A DNA stretch of 64,000 bases from an uncultured Oscillospiraceae bacterium (GCA_959601025.1 CAUGOD010000002.1:1-64000); one strand, 5' to 3'. Counted from the first letter of the stretch, positions 25,600 through 34,590 are shown. The notes: generated by a model from the sequence alone, not told the origin. Numbers and translations are program-made.

Positions 25600-26547
25600 C
25601 TATACCCCTACTTTCCGCAGGAGTTTCTGCACCAGCGAGTTGCTGCCCACCATCATGATGAACAGAATGGTCGCAATGGCGCAGGCGTAGCCCATCTCAA
25701 AACGGACGCCGCCGTAATCGTTCATGTGGTTGAGGATGGTATGGGTGGCGTAATCGGTGCTGGGGCTGCCGAACATCACATCGTGCATGGCGCCGCAGGA
25801 GAAGGCCGAGGAAATGGACATAACCGCGCCGAACATCAGCTGGGGACGCATCATCGGCAGGGTGATGAACCACAGCTCCTGCCAGCGGTTGCGGATTCCC
25901 TCCACATACCCCGCCTCGTACATCGAGCGGTCCACCGTCTGGAAGCCCGCGACGAAGGAAAGAAAACCGGAGCCGAGGCTCATCCAAAGGGTAACCACGA
26001 TGGCGACTCCCATCATGCAGTTGGTGTCGGTCAGCCACTGGATCGGCTCATTAAGGAAGCCCAGATTCATCAGCACGCCGTTCAGATAGCCGTAGGCATC
26101 GCCGCTGAACAGCACCTTCCAGATCATGTACGCACCGCCGCAGATGGAGGGAGCGTACATAACGGTGACCATCAGCGCCCGCAGGGGGGCGGACAGCTCG
26201 TTGATGCACCAAGCCATCAGCAGGGAAAGCAGATACCCCGCCGGTCCGGTGATCAGCGCGATCAGGAGGGTGTTTTTCAGCGCGGTAGTGAACACGCTGT
26301 CCGAAACGAAGAGGTTCAGGTAGTTCTGCCAGCCAATGAACTGGGGCGGCTGCAGCACGTTGTAATAGGTGAAGCTGTAGTAAATGGACATCAGAACCGG
26401 CGCGATGACGAACAGCGAGAAGATCGCCAGAAAGGGCAGCAGGAACACATAGCAATCCCAGTTTTTCGCCGCTTCCTTCCGCTTTTCGGCCAGGGAAGCC
26501 CGGCCCTTCGACGCACCGGTGGTTCCCGCCGTTCTTTTGTGCAACAT
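25600..26547 (-). CDS. Sugar ABC transporter permease, MalF/LplB-type
   Basis: AAGGAAAGG lies before the ATG of MLHKRTAGTTGASKG (315 residues). The Lys-rich N-terminus is followed by FLLPFLAIFSLFVIAPVLMSIYYSFTYYNVLQPPQFIGWQNY, very close to the permease that starts at 63,794. The EAA loop reads DRSMYEAGYVEGIRNRWQELWFITLPMMRPQ. It lies 38 bases after the giant binding-protein fusion and 93 before the MalG-type gene; those 93 bases hold only an AT-rich spacer. Confidence 0.85.
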   Translation of the reverse strand: MLHKRTAGTTGASKGRASLAEKRKEAAKNWDCYVFLLPFLAIFSLFVIAPVLMSIYYSFTYYNVLQPPQFIGWQNYLNLFVSDSVFTTALKNTLLIALITGPAGYLLSLLMAWCINELSAPLRALMVTVMYAPSICGGAYMIWKVLFSGDAYGYLNGVLMNLGFLNEPIQWLTDTNCMMGVAIVVTLWMSLGSGFLSFVAGFQTVDRSMYEAGYVEGIRNRWQELWFITLPMMRPQLMFGAVMSISSAFSCGAMHDVMFGSPSTDYATHTILNHMNDYGGVRFEMGYACAIATILFIMMVGSNSLVQKLLRKVGV

Positions 26548-26585
26548 GGACACCTTTCCTTTCTTCGGCACAGGATCCCCCCGGC

Positions 26586-29471
26586 TCAGGATAAGTGGAA
26601 TTCCTTGCGTTTGTTGGTGATTTCCTCGTTGATGATATACACGTAATCCAGCAGGGTGTCCTTCGCGTCCTTGTCGTGCAGCACCACCTGCCGGAAGGCG
26701 TTGGTGATATGGCGGGAGAGGTAATAGCTGCCGGGCACCTGTTCGATCCCCCGCGCGCTCTCCAGCTGGGCGCTCAGCTCCGCGTATTCCGCCGTGGACC
26801 ACGGCAGGCGGGAGAAGGCTTCCAGATTGGCGGCGGGATACCGGGCGGATTCACCGAGAATGCTTTCCATCTCGGTGCCGTACCGGGTCTGGGTGTCGGC
26901 GGAGGTCCACCAGCGCAGGAACGACCAGGCCGCCTCCTTGTCCCCGGCGCCGTCCATGATTACGCAGGCGGTGGAGGACAGCACGGCGCTGTTGTCGATC
27001 GTCCCGTCGTCCCGTTCGGCGCCGGGGACGGGGGTGAAGGCCCAAAGGCCCTTGATTTCAGGGGCGGACACCTGCAGGGAGTTGTATAGCGAATAATCGG
27101 AAATGGCGATCGGAACCTCGCCCACCCGGAAGCGGTTGAGGATATCCATCTCCTGTGATACCTTGTAGTTCACATAAAAGTTGGTCCACTGCTTGAAGGC
27201 GGAAACCGCCGCGTCCGAATCCAGCACGGTGGCGCTCTGCGCCTCGTTGTAAATGCTGCCGCCGTTCTGCATCAGGAGCAGATAGAAGATGTTGACGTCC
27301 ACCACATTGGACAGGCCGAATTCCATGTTCTGCTTATTGAGCACCGAGATGGCCGAGATGACCTCGTTCCAGGTGCGGGGGACGGACAGCCCCAGCTCCG
27401 CCAGGATATCGGCGCGGTAAAACAGCATGGGGAAGCTTTGGGTTTCCGGCAGTGCATAGACGCCGCCGGTCAGGCGATAGGGGACAAAGAGCTCGGGGTT
27501 GAACCACGCCTGCACCTCGCGGAAATCCTCAAACTGGCTGAGGTCCGCCAGCGCGCCGCGCAGGGCGTAGTTAACCGGGTCGCCCATGCCGACTCCCAGC
27601 GCCACGTCCGGGCCGATGCCCGCGATGGTCGCGGACAGCAGCGTATCCGCCGCCACCAGCTGCAGATCGGCCGAAATGCCGGTCTGCGGGACGAAGGAAT
27701 CGTTGATGATAGACTTGAGTGTCTGGCACTGGTCGCGGCCGGAGGAAATCCATACGGTCACGCCGCGGGAGCCGGTCTCCGTGGACATGTTGCCGATAGC
27801 GTTGTAATCCACGATGAAGGAATCCAGGAAATTGCGGACGTGGAAGACCAGCATGTCGAAAAATCCGGCGTTGGGCTTTTTCAGGGTCTGGTCGGGGGAA
27901 TAGACGGTTATGTAGTCGATCTCCAGCGGCTGCTCATGGTTGGTATTCAGCCAGGTGCCGAGGGAGCCGATATTGGTCTTAAAGTAGCTGAATTTCCGGG
28001 CGATCTTATCCGGGTTTTCATACATGCTTTTCAGCTGCCGGGCGACGGTTTTCAGCACGCCGATATTGTCGTTGCTGGTCTCGCCGGTCAGCTCCTGTAG
28101 GGAGGCGATCAGCCCCATCAGCCGGTCGTATTGGGTATGGAGGTTTTCGATGGAGTCGGGAATCAGGTCATCCAGCTTGTAATCCCGGTAAAGGTCCGGG
28201 CTGGAGCCGGTAATAATCAAAATCTCCCGGTAGATCCGGTTCAGCTGGAGAAGGACGTCCTCCGCCTCCCGGAGCAGCTCGCCCATCTCTCCGAGCGCCA
28301 CTTCCATACGCAGCTCGTGCGTCCCTTCCTCCAGATAGAAGAGGTAGGGCTCCTCCCCGCCGAGCACGACGCTCTGCCAGTCGGCGCCGTAGTGGAAGGA
28401 AACCGTGTCCATTTCCGCAAAAGGAACCTCGCCGTCGATCAGGATGCGGCGGCTGGAGACGATGCCGCTGGTGGTGTTCTGCCGGACCTTGAGCGCCAGA
28501 CGGTAAAGCCCGCTTTTCGGAACCGTGAAGGTCCAGGTCAGAAATTCCCCGGGATAGGACCATCGGCTGCCGCCGATGGTGTTCAGTCTGGTCAGGGACG
28601 GTGTATACGGCTCGGTCGCGGGGGAGGTGCGGTCGGTCATGGGATACAGGGTCGCGGAGGATTTATACACGGCGTCCTCTCCCTGGATGGTGATGCATTC
28701 TCCCTGCGTTTCAGCCAGCCCCGCCGCTGTGTAATCCTCGGCCGTCTTTTCGTAAGAGGGCGGGCTTTCGGGCGGTGCAAAGGTCAGGGAATGAAGAAGC
28801 ATCGGCTCGTTGACCGCTTCCAGTGCGATTGTGTTTTCCCCGGCTTCCAGATAAAAGGTCAGCGCGCCGGTGTAATAGCCGTTGCTGTCCCGGCAATACC
28901 GTTCCAGCCAGACGGGCGTTTCCTTCTGCGAAGGGCGAATGTCGTTGCCGTACACGTCGGTCTGGATTTCCTCCACCGCGTTTCCCCACACCCGGGGAAA
29001 CAGCAGGTTCCCCGCCTCCTCATAAGGCAGGCTGCCATTCACGGTGAGCGAACGTTCCAGCTCCACGCCCTTTCCCTCCGCCGGGTAATACCGCAGCTTG
29101 AGGGTGTACAGGCCGGCGGTCTCCGCCGCGACATTCCACGCGACGGTGGTTCCCTCGGGCATATACAGGCTGTCGCCCTCCTGCCCAAAAGCGTCGGCCT
29201 GTACCTCGACGCCCTCGCCTTCCGCCGTGTAGTCCTCCGCTGCCGGGATGGTCAGGACGCCGGTCCCGATTCGGCCGGCATAGGTTTCCAGATATTCCTC
29301 GTAGGAGGGAACGGCGGAGTTGTTAGCGACGCCTGTTGTTTCGGCGGCGAAAACCGCCGCGGCTTCGTCTTCATCCGCGGGCGCGGCCGACGCCGGCAGG
29401 ACGGACAGCGCCAAAGCCGCCGCCAGAAGGAGGCTGATCCCCCGGTTTTTCCCTTCCGATGACAATCGCAT
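26586..29471 (-). CDS. Giant solute-binding protein fused to N-terminal carbohydrate-binding-like modules
   Basis: A 961-residue secreted protein with a Sec signal (LLLAAALALSVLPASAA) but no lipobox Cys. Residues 50-240 and 255-400 form two jelly-roll-like modules (EGVEVQADAFG, GLYTLKLRYYPAEG, LEAGENTIALEAVNEPM; ECITIQGEDAVYKSS, SGLYRLALKVRQN, LEEGTHELRMEVALG). A helical spacer at 400-540 follows. The C-terminal 400 residues are a family-1 binding protein (GVTVWISSGRDQCQTLKSIINDSFVPQTGI, GGVYALPETQSFPMLFYRADILAELGL, AFTPVPGAERDDG). Two permeases follow directly. The paralogue at 60,801 has the same architecture. It may grip a polymer through the modules while delivering fragments to the permeases. 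Confidence 0.85.
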   Translation of the reverse strand: MRLSSEGKNRGISLLLAAALALSVLPASAAPADEDEAAAVFAAETTGVANNSAVPSYEEYLETYAGRIGTGVLTIPAAEDYTAEGEGVEVQADAFGQEGDSLYMPEGTTVAWNVAAETAGLYTLKLRYYPAEGKGVELERSLTVNGSLPYEEAGNLLFPRVWGNAVEEIQTDVYGNDIRPSQKETPVWLERYCRDSNGYYTGALTFYLEAGENTIALEAVNEPMLLHSLTFAPPESPPSYEKTAEDYTAAGLAETQGECITIQGEDAVYKSSATLYPMTDRTSPATEPYTPSLTRLNTIGGSRWSYPGEFLTWTFTVPKSGLYRLALKVRQNTTSGIVSSRRILIDGEVPFAEMDTVSFHYGADWQSVVLGGEEPYLFYLEEGTHELRMEVALGEMGELLREAEDVLLQLNRIYREILIITGSSPDLYRDYKLDDLIPDSIENLHTQYDRLMGLIASLQELTGETSNDNIGVLKTVARQLKSMYENPDKIARKFSYFKTNIGSLGTWLNTNHEQPLEIDYITVYSPDQTLKKPNAGFFDMLVFHVRNFLDSFIVDYNAIGNMSTETGSRGVTVWISSGRDQCQTLKSIINDSFVPQTGISADLQLVAADTLLSATIAGIGPDVALGVGMGDPVNYALRGALADLSQFEDFREVQAWFNPELFVPYRLTGGVYALPETQSFPMLFYRADILAELGLSVPRTWNEVISAISVLNKQNMEFGLSNVVDVNIFYLLLMQNGGSIYNEAQSATVLDSDAAVSAFKQWTNFYVNYKVSQEMDILNRFRVGEVPIAISDYSLYNSLQVSAPEIKGLWAFTPVPGAERDDGTIDNSAVLSSTACVIMDGAGDKEAAWSFLRWWTSADTQTRYGTEMESILGESARYPAANLEAFSRLPWSTAEYAELSAQLESARGIEQVPGSYYLSRHITNAFRQVVLHDKDAKDTLLDYVYIINEEITNKRKEFHLS

Positions 29472-29584
29472 GATTCATCCCCATTCTTTCGCAGAAGCGG
29501 CGCGGCAGGCGGGAAAGCCCGCGCGCCTTCGATCCATCCGCCGGGTTCGCGAACCCGGCTGGCGGCTACGGCAGGAGTCCACCG

Positions 29585-31210
29585 TTAGCGAACCCGGATT
29601 TCCACCGGGCCGTTGTGGAGGATAGCCAGCTCGTAGCCGTCCGGACCCCGCCGGATGGTGACCTGTCCGCCGTCCACCTGTACGGAGTCGGCTCCGGCGA
29701 TGGTCAGCCGGGTTTCCCGGTTTTCCCCGATAAAGGGGCAGGCGTCGTCGAGAATATAGCTGTCCAGATAGGAGCATCCGCTGAAATGCGGGTTGTTAAA
29801 GACCCCCTTGGCGGAATCGGAGCGGAAATTGTTCAGGTGGAGCCGCAGGCCGTCCGCCCGCGCGAAGCCCACCATATAGGTGTGGGGAGCGAAGACGCCG
29901 GACAGGACCCATTTCCCGACCGGAACCTCCCGGAAATACTGGGTGGCGTCCCGGTTTTCGAGCGTGTGGGAAAACAGCCACCGTTCCTCCACATGGAATA
30001 CGCAGGCATCGGTGTCCAGTTGTTCGGGATACCGCTCGTCAAACCATGCCTTTTTATCGGCCGGGACGGTTCGGCTGTCCAGCAGGGCGGGGAAGCGGGC
30101 TTCCGCTTCCGCGCGGGCGAAGCCGGGGACGACCGGGATGACGAAATACCGGCCGGAGCGCTGGAGGACGCTGCCGCTGGAATTGTCCTTTTTCACCTTT
30201 TCCAGCGCTTCCCGTGGGGCGTACAGATCGAGGAAGGGTTCCTCGGACGGCTCGCGGAACAAGGGGGAATCCCAGTCGTCCAGTATGTAGGCGGCCCTGA
30301 TTTTCTTGAGCGCCTGTTCCCGGGTGGAGATCATCCCCTCCTCCAGTGCCATCCGGTGGAGAGGGAGGAGCACCCGGCGGAACTGGGGCGTGAGGGTATT
30401 TTTATAGGCGATCATGCGGCCTTCGACTTCAAAGCTGACGATGCTTGCGCCCTGCAGAAGGGCGGGGGCCAGAATCTGGCCCATCAGCGCTTCCGGACAA
30501 CCGAACTCCATCAGGGTGAGCCCAAGATTGAGGTAGAAATCCCCGAAGCGCTGCCGGAGCGCGTCGTGATAGGTGCGCCCCTCGCTTCCGCCGTAAAGGA
30601 AGGTGTAGCCCTGCTCATACCACCAGAAGTCCTCCACGTTGATGCCCCAGGCGGGAGACAGCCCCGTCAGCCAGTAGCCCATCGCCAGGCTGCGGGTCAG
30701 GTGGTACTGTCCCCATCCGTTCACCTTATCCTGGAAGATCACCGTGCCGGGATGCGCCCGCAGGAAAGCGCCGAAACGGGGATCTTCCGCCGCTTTGGCG
30801 AAAACGTGCTTCCGGTCCGGATAGCCCATGTCCTCCCACAGGAGATAGACGCCGTAACGGCTGCAGATTTCCGCCATGGCCATCAGGCGGTCCATCTGGA
30901 TATCGTTGAGATCGAAGCAGGACATTTCCACTAGGGAAACCGCCACGATATTCTCATAATCGGCGAGCAGGCGTTCCAGCCGGTCGGGAGCGACCACCCA
31001 GTCCCGTAGAAAGCTGTCCCAGTATTCCGTCTGCAGCACCACCTGAATACCGCGCTCCCGGAAATCCGTCAGGCGTTCCATATGGTCGTCGTGCGCCGCG
31101 TCCACAGCCATGGAGGCGTGGGGACGCAGGTCCTCGGGAATCACATCGTAACTGCTGCATTTAAAATTGAATAGCGGATGACGGCTGGAAATTTCTCTTC
31201 GTTGTTGCAT
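29585..31210 (-). CDS. GH98-like glycoside hydrolase without a signal peptide
   Basis: A GAGGGGAA site before MQQRREISS sets the start (541 residues). It shares the GH98 pattern of the lipoprotein at 13,427: IPEDLRPHASMAV, IQVVLQTEYWDSF, AVSLVEMSCFD, YLLWEDMGY, GYWLTGLSPAWGINVEDFWWYEQGY, GASIVSFEVEGR, GRYFVIPVV and a C-terminal TRLTIAGADSVQVDGGQVTI. Glu residues in SLVEMS and VSFEVE match those of the paralogue. The chain begins directly with the catalytic domain, so it should be cytoplasmic, unlike typical endo-acting members. It may finish imported oligosaccharides. It lies just upstream of the giant binding protein. Confidence 0.8.
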   Translation of the reverse strand: MQQRREISSRHPLFNFKCSSYDVIPEDLRPHASMAVDAAHDDHMERLTDFRERGIQVVLQTEYWDSFLRDWVVAPDRLERLLADYENIVAVSLVEMSCFDLNDIQMDRLMAMAEICSRYGVYLLWEDMGYPDRKHVFAKAAEDPRFGAFLRAHPGTVIFQDKVNGWGQYHLTRSLAMGYWLTGLSPAWGINVEDFWWYEQGYTFLYGGSEGRTYHDALRQRFGDFYLNLGLTLMEFGCPEALMGQILAPALLQGASIVSFEVEGRMIAYKNTLTPQFRRVLLPLHRMALEEGMISTREQALKKIRAAYILDDWDSPLFREPSEEPFLDLYAPREALEKVKKDNSSGSVLQRSGRYFVIPVVPGFARAEAEARFPALLDSRTVPADKKAWFDERYPEQLDTDACVFHVEERWLFSHTLENRDATQYFREVPVGKWVLSGVFAPHTYMVGFARADGLRLHLNNFRSDSAKGVFNNPHFSGCSYLDSYILDDACPFIGENRETRLTIAGADSVQVDGGQVTIRRGPDGYELAILHNGPVEIRVR

Positions 31211-31339
31211 GCGGCGTTCCCCTCTGTCCTTGAAAATAGGTGGCTCCGCCCCGGTCGGACGACACGGCTGCGGACTTTGCAGGCTGGAATTCCTTGTCAG
31301 AATTGCACTTAAAACATGTATTGGTTTGGTTCCTTTTGT

Positions 31340-31410
31340 ATTGTAGCACAACAGGAAATGTTGGTATATCACGGAACATGCGGTATGAGTAACAAAACGT
31401 GCTGTATTTG
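31340..31410 (-). promoter_or_regulatory. Promoter region of the GH98-like gene with a shared upstream motif
   Basis: On the minus strand an extended -10 (TGTGCTACAAT) ends at 31,340. An AGCACGTTTTG element begins exactly 58 bases upstream of the -10. The promoter of the four-repeat surface protein (34,204) has AGCATGTTTGG at the same 58-base distance and the same GTGCTA extension. Confidence 0.5.
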
Positions 31411-31429
31411 GTATGCAAATACTGGATGG

Positions 31430-31492
31430 TAAAAAGAGGGAGAGCGACCGGCGGCTCCCGTTTGCTCCGGGACCGCTGACCGCCCTCCCTCT
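31430..31492 (-). terminator. Rho-independent terminator of the four-repeat surface protein
   Basis: A long hairpin with AGAGGGAG/CTCCCTCT outer arms and a CCCG/CGGG inner stem, followed on the minus strand by TTTTT. It lies 65 bases after the stop of the gene at 31,557. Confidence 0.6.
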
Positions 31493-31556
31493 GTTGGCAG
31501 AAACTGTCGGCTGAAAGGTAAAAAAGTGAAGGTTCAGGATGAAAGGGATAAAGGGG

Positions 31557-34073
31557 TTATTTCTTTTTCCTGCGCAGGGCCAGCAGGGTAACGCCGGCGG
31601 TCAGCAGCAGGGCCGCGGGGATTATCCGGACAGCCTCGCCGGTGTTCACCTGTCCGCCGCCCTCTCCGTCCAGAGTACGGGGCTCGGAACTAAACACGAC
31701 CGAATCGACGTAGATGGTGCCCTTCCAGGCCTTGGTACTCTTATAATCCTCGGCGTTGAGCTGGAATTCCACGCCGCGGGCCATCGCTTTTTCATAGGAG
31801 GAGATATCCACGTTGTACATGTGGGCGCCTTTTTTGATGCTGACCAGCTGGTACCAGCTCTCTCCCCAGTCGGGATCGCCCAGAATCACCCGCAGGACGC
31901 AGTCCACGTCGGAGTTCATCCAGAAGGAGAGGTAATTGGTGTCCTCGTTCAGGTAGAACCAGTCGTCATAGGAGGCGGGCTCCATCACCCACTGTGTTTT
32001 TGTCCAGTCGCCCTCCATGTTCACCATCATCTTCAGGCTCCGCTTTCCGCTGTATACGGGAGAGGTAACCAGATCGAAATGCTTGCCCTGCTTCATATAG
32101 GGACCGACCTTCGGGGTGAGTTCCCCTTCCTCAAAATCGGTGATCGGCAGGATCACGACGGCGGGCTTGGTGGTTTCGGTCGCGGAGGGAGCGGTGGGCA
32201 CGACCGGCTCCTCGCCCGGCAGGGCGCGGGGGGTATCGGTCAGGACGACCGAATCCATATACCCGAAGCCGGAGAAGGGCTTGGGCGCGGCGGCGTAGTA
32301 TTCGCCCTTCAGCTGAATCAGAAGGCGGGAGAAACCGCGGAAGGCGGAGTCCGAAACGTCGATGTTGTACATATGCGTACCCGCCTTGATGGAAAGGTCA
32401 TAGTATTCGTCGCCGTTCCAGTCGATATCGGCCAGCTGCAGCTTCGCCGTGCAGTCCACGTCGGAGCTCATCCAGAAGGAAAGGTACAGCTTGTCGCTGT
32501 CCGGAAAAACCGTGGCCTTGTCGATCATATAGGTGATGGTGGTGTATTGGTTCTCGTATTTCAGGGGCAGCTTCATGCTCTTGGAACCCTCAAACTTCAG
32601 ATCGGACGCGGTTTCCACAGTAAGGCTGCCGTCCGTCGGCCAGCTGACTACGAACAGCGGGTCGCCGTCTTCAAAGCCGGTGATCGGGACGACCAGCGCT
32701 TCCGGCTCGGTGGGTTCGGTCTGGCTGGGCTGCGTGCTCTCGGAGGGCACGGTGGATTCCGTCGAGGGGGTGGTGGGCTGGTCGGCCGTTCCGCGCGGGG
32801 TGTCGGTGACGATTACGGAATCCAGATAGACATAGCCCGAATACGGGGCCTGCTCCGGAATGTTCCCGGACTTGCCGCCGTTGCTCCAGTTGTTGATCAT
32901 GACGCCGCGGACGCCGGCAAAGGGGCAGTCGGAGATATCCACGTTGTACAGGCGCGCGCCCTGCTGGATGTTGACGATGTAGTATTTATCGCCGTTCCAG
33001 TTGCTGTCGCAGAGCTGGATTTCCACCGCGGCGTCCACTTCGGAATCCGCCCAGAAAGAGAGGTATTTCTTCGCCATGCCTTCGGGGAAGGTCACGGTGC
33101 TGCCGATTGCATAGGTGATTGTACTCCACTGGTTCTGGCTTTCGAGCTTCAGCTTCAGGCTGCCGGCGCCCTCGTATTTCGGGCTGGATGCGGCTTCCAC
33201 GGTAACGCTGCCGTCATCGGGATAGTTTACCTTGATCTGTCCGGCATCCTCACAATCCGCGATCACGACGCTTTTGGCGCCGGTCTGCGTGGGCTCCGTG
33301 GTCGGTGTGGTTTCGGAGGAGGTCGTCTCCGTCGGCTGGGCGGACTGCGTGGCTTCGCTTGTCTGGGAGCTGGAAGAGCTTGCTGTGCTTGCCGTAGTGG
33401 CTTCCGTCGTGGTGGTTACGGCCGCTTCGCTGGTGGAGGTGGTCGTCTCGCTGGGAAGTTCGCGCGGGATGTCGGTGACGATTACGGAATCCAGATAGAC
33501 ATAGCCCGAATACGGGGCCTGCTCCGGAATGTTCCCGGACTTGCCGCCGTTGCTCCAGTTGTTGATCATGACGCCGCGGACGCCGGCAAAGGGGCAGTCG
33601 GAGATATCCACGTTGTACAGGCGCGCGCCCTGCTGGATGTTGACGATGTAGTATTTATCGCCGTTCCAGTTGCTGTCGCAGAGCTGGATTTCCACCGCGG
33701 CGTCCACTTCGGAATCCGCCCAGAAAGAGAGGTATTTCTTCGCCATGCCTTCGGGGAAGGTCACGGTGCTGCCGATTGCATAGGTGATTGTACTCCACTG
33801 GTTCTGGCTTTCGAGCTTCAGCTTCAGGCTGCCGGCGCCCTCGTATTTCGGGCTGGATGCGGCTTCCACGGCAACGCTGCCGTCATCGGGATAGTTTACC
33901 TTGATCTGCCCGGCATCCTCACAATCCGCGATTACGACGCTTTTGGCGCTGGTCTGCGAGCCGTCGCCGAGCGCGGAAAACGCCGGCAGGGCGGTAACGG
34001 CAAACGAGAAAACGGCGCTGATCGCCAGTACGGCTTTCACCAGTTTGCGGGGCTTTTTTTCCAGTTTATCCAT
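31557..34073 (-). CDS. Cell-surface protein with four carbohydrate-binding-like repeats
   Basis: GGAAGGAG precedes MDKLEKKPRKLVKAVLAIS (838 residues). After the signal peptide come four jelly-roll-like repeats of about 165 residues, each with an ADCEDAG/GFEDGD start, EGAGSLKLKLE, KYLSFWADSEVD, LYNVDIS and a closing YLDSVIVTD. They are joined by Thr/Ser/Pro-rich linkers. Repeats 1 and 2 are almost identical in DNA, repeats 3 and 4 have diverged. The end has QVNTGE, a hydrophobic helix and RRKKK, which looks like a variant sortase signal or plain membrane anchor. It probably holds a glycan at the wall for the enzymes and transporters of this locus. Confidence 0.75.
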   Translation of the reverse strand: MDKLEKKPRKLVKAVLAISAVFSFAVTALPAFSALGDGSQTSAKSVVIADCEDAGQIKVNYPDDGSVAVEAASSPKYEGAGSLKLKLESQNQWSTITYAIGSTVTFPEGMAKKYLSFWADSEVDAAVEIQLCDSNWNGDKYYIVNIQQGARLYNVDISDCPFAGVRGVMINNWSNGGKSGNIPEQAPYSGYVYLDSVIVTDIPRELPSETTTSTSEAAVTTTTEATTASTASSSSSQTSEATQSAQPTETTSSETTPTTEPTQTGAKSVVIADCEDAGQIKVNYPDDGSVTVEAASSPKYEGAGSLKLKLESQNQWSTITYAIGSTVTFPEGMAKKYLSFWADSEVDAAVEIQLCDSNWNGDKYYIVNIQQGARLYNVDISDCPFAGVRGVMINNWSNGGKSGNIPEQAPYSGYVYLDSVIVTDTPRGTADQPTTPSTESTVPSESTQPSQTEPTEPEALVVPITGFEDGDPLFVVSWPTDGSLTVETASDLKFEGSKSMKLPLKYENQYTTITYMIDKATVFPDSDKLYLSFWMSSDVDCTAKLQLADIDWNGDEYYDLSIKAGTHMYNIDVSDSAFRGFSRLLIQLKGEYYAAAPKPFSGFGYMDSVVLTDTPRALPGEEPVVPTAPSATETTKPAVVILPITDFEEGELTPKVGPYMKQGKHFDLVTSPVYSGKRSLKMMVNMEGDWTKTQWVMEPASYDDWFYLNEDTNYLSFWMNSDVDCVLRVILGDPDWGESWYQLVSIKKGAHMYNVDISSYEKAMARGVEFQLNAEDYKSTKAWKGTIYVDSVVFSSEPRTLDGEGGGQVNTGEAVRIIPAALLLTAGVTLLALRRKKK
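32801..33286 (-). repeat. Near-identical direct repeat, copy A
   Basis: This stretch recurs 669 bases away at 33,470-33,955 with about four to five mismatches that I could find. It encodes repeat 2 of the surface protein plus part of the linker. Confidence 0.85.
33470..33955 (-). repeat. Near-identical direct repeat, copy B
   Basis: Partner of 32,801-33,286 with the same orientation and offset of 669 bases. It encodes repeat 1. The very low divergence points to a recent duplication or ongoing gene conversion. Confidence 0.85.
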
Positions 34074-34203
34074 CCTTCGTACTCCTTCCTGTTCATCCCT
34101 TGAATAATATAAAGAGTTAAGCAAGCGGGAAGGACAGGGACGCGGCCCGTTCTCCCGTCCGGCGTCTCCGTTATCCGCCCGACAGGATCCTTCCAGTGTC
34201 TTC

Positions 34204-34274
34204 AATATAGCACGAACGGAGAAAAGCGTCTTTGACAGATTGTGCGGTTCGGCGCTCCAAACATGCTTTTTTGG
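34204..34274 (-). promoter_or_regulatory. Promoter region of the four-repeat surface protein
   Basis: Extended -10 (GTGCTATATT) on the minus strand, with an imperfect palindrome CCAAAAAAGCATGTTTGG upstream; AGCATGTTTGG starts 58 bases before the -10. A 31-base block at 34,206-34,236 recurs with five mismatches at 34,553-34,583. Confidence 0.5.
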
Positions 34275-34317
34275 GGAATTAATTCAAAAATTATCCAATA
34301 AATTGATGGTCTGTTAT

Positions 34318-34590
34318 TCAGCATTCCGCCTTTTTCGATTGTCCAAGGCGGAAAAGCGAGGCGATTTGCTCAAAGGACGCGCTGGCGGTGGGAGCCGCCA
34401 GACAGCCCGCCGAAATTTCCGGCATGGCCTCCCGCGCCCGCTGCAGTTGGGTGAGGTTGAGGGAAATGAGGGATACCTGATCCGCTACCTCATACTCATC
34501 GATCCGCTCCCTGGGCTTTTCAATGATCGCCGCCTGACCGCTACAGCCTATATATAGCACGGATGGAGAGAACCGTCTTTGCCAAAACAT
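34318..34590 (-). pseudogene. Fragment of a glycerophosphodiester phosphodiesterase-like gene
   Basis: The 90-residue frame carries AAIIEKPRERIDEYEVADQ, VSLISLNLTQLQRAREAMPEI and SFEQIASLFRLGQ. The order (IIEE-R...DRV-LISFN---L---K---PE) is typical of the middle of GDPD-family barrels. Both the catalytic start and the C-terminal strands are missing. It lies behind a copy of the locus promoter motif and downstream of an AraC gene. It may be debris of a longer gene related to the GDPD part of the AraC fusion at 10,206. Confidence 0.4.

Noticed and set aside
31539..34103. Open frame of 854 codons with internal repeats on the plus strand
   Set aside because: Its repeats only mirror the duplicated DNA of the surface protein on the minus strand. 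It has no signal peptide of its own.
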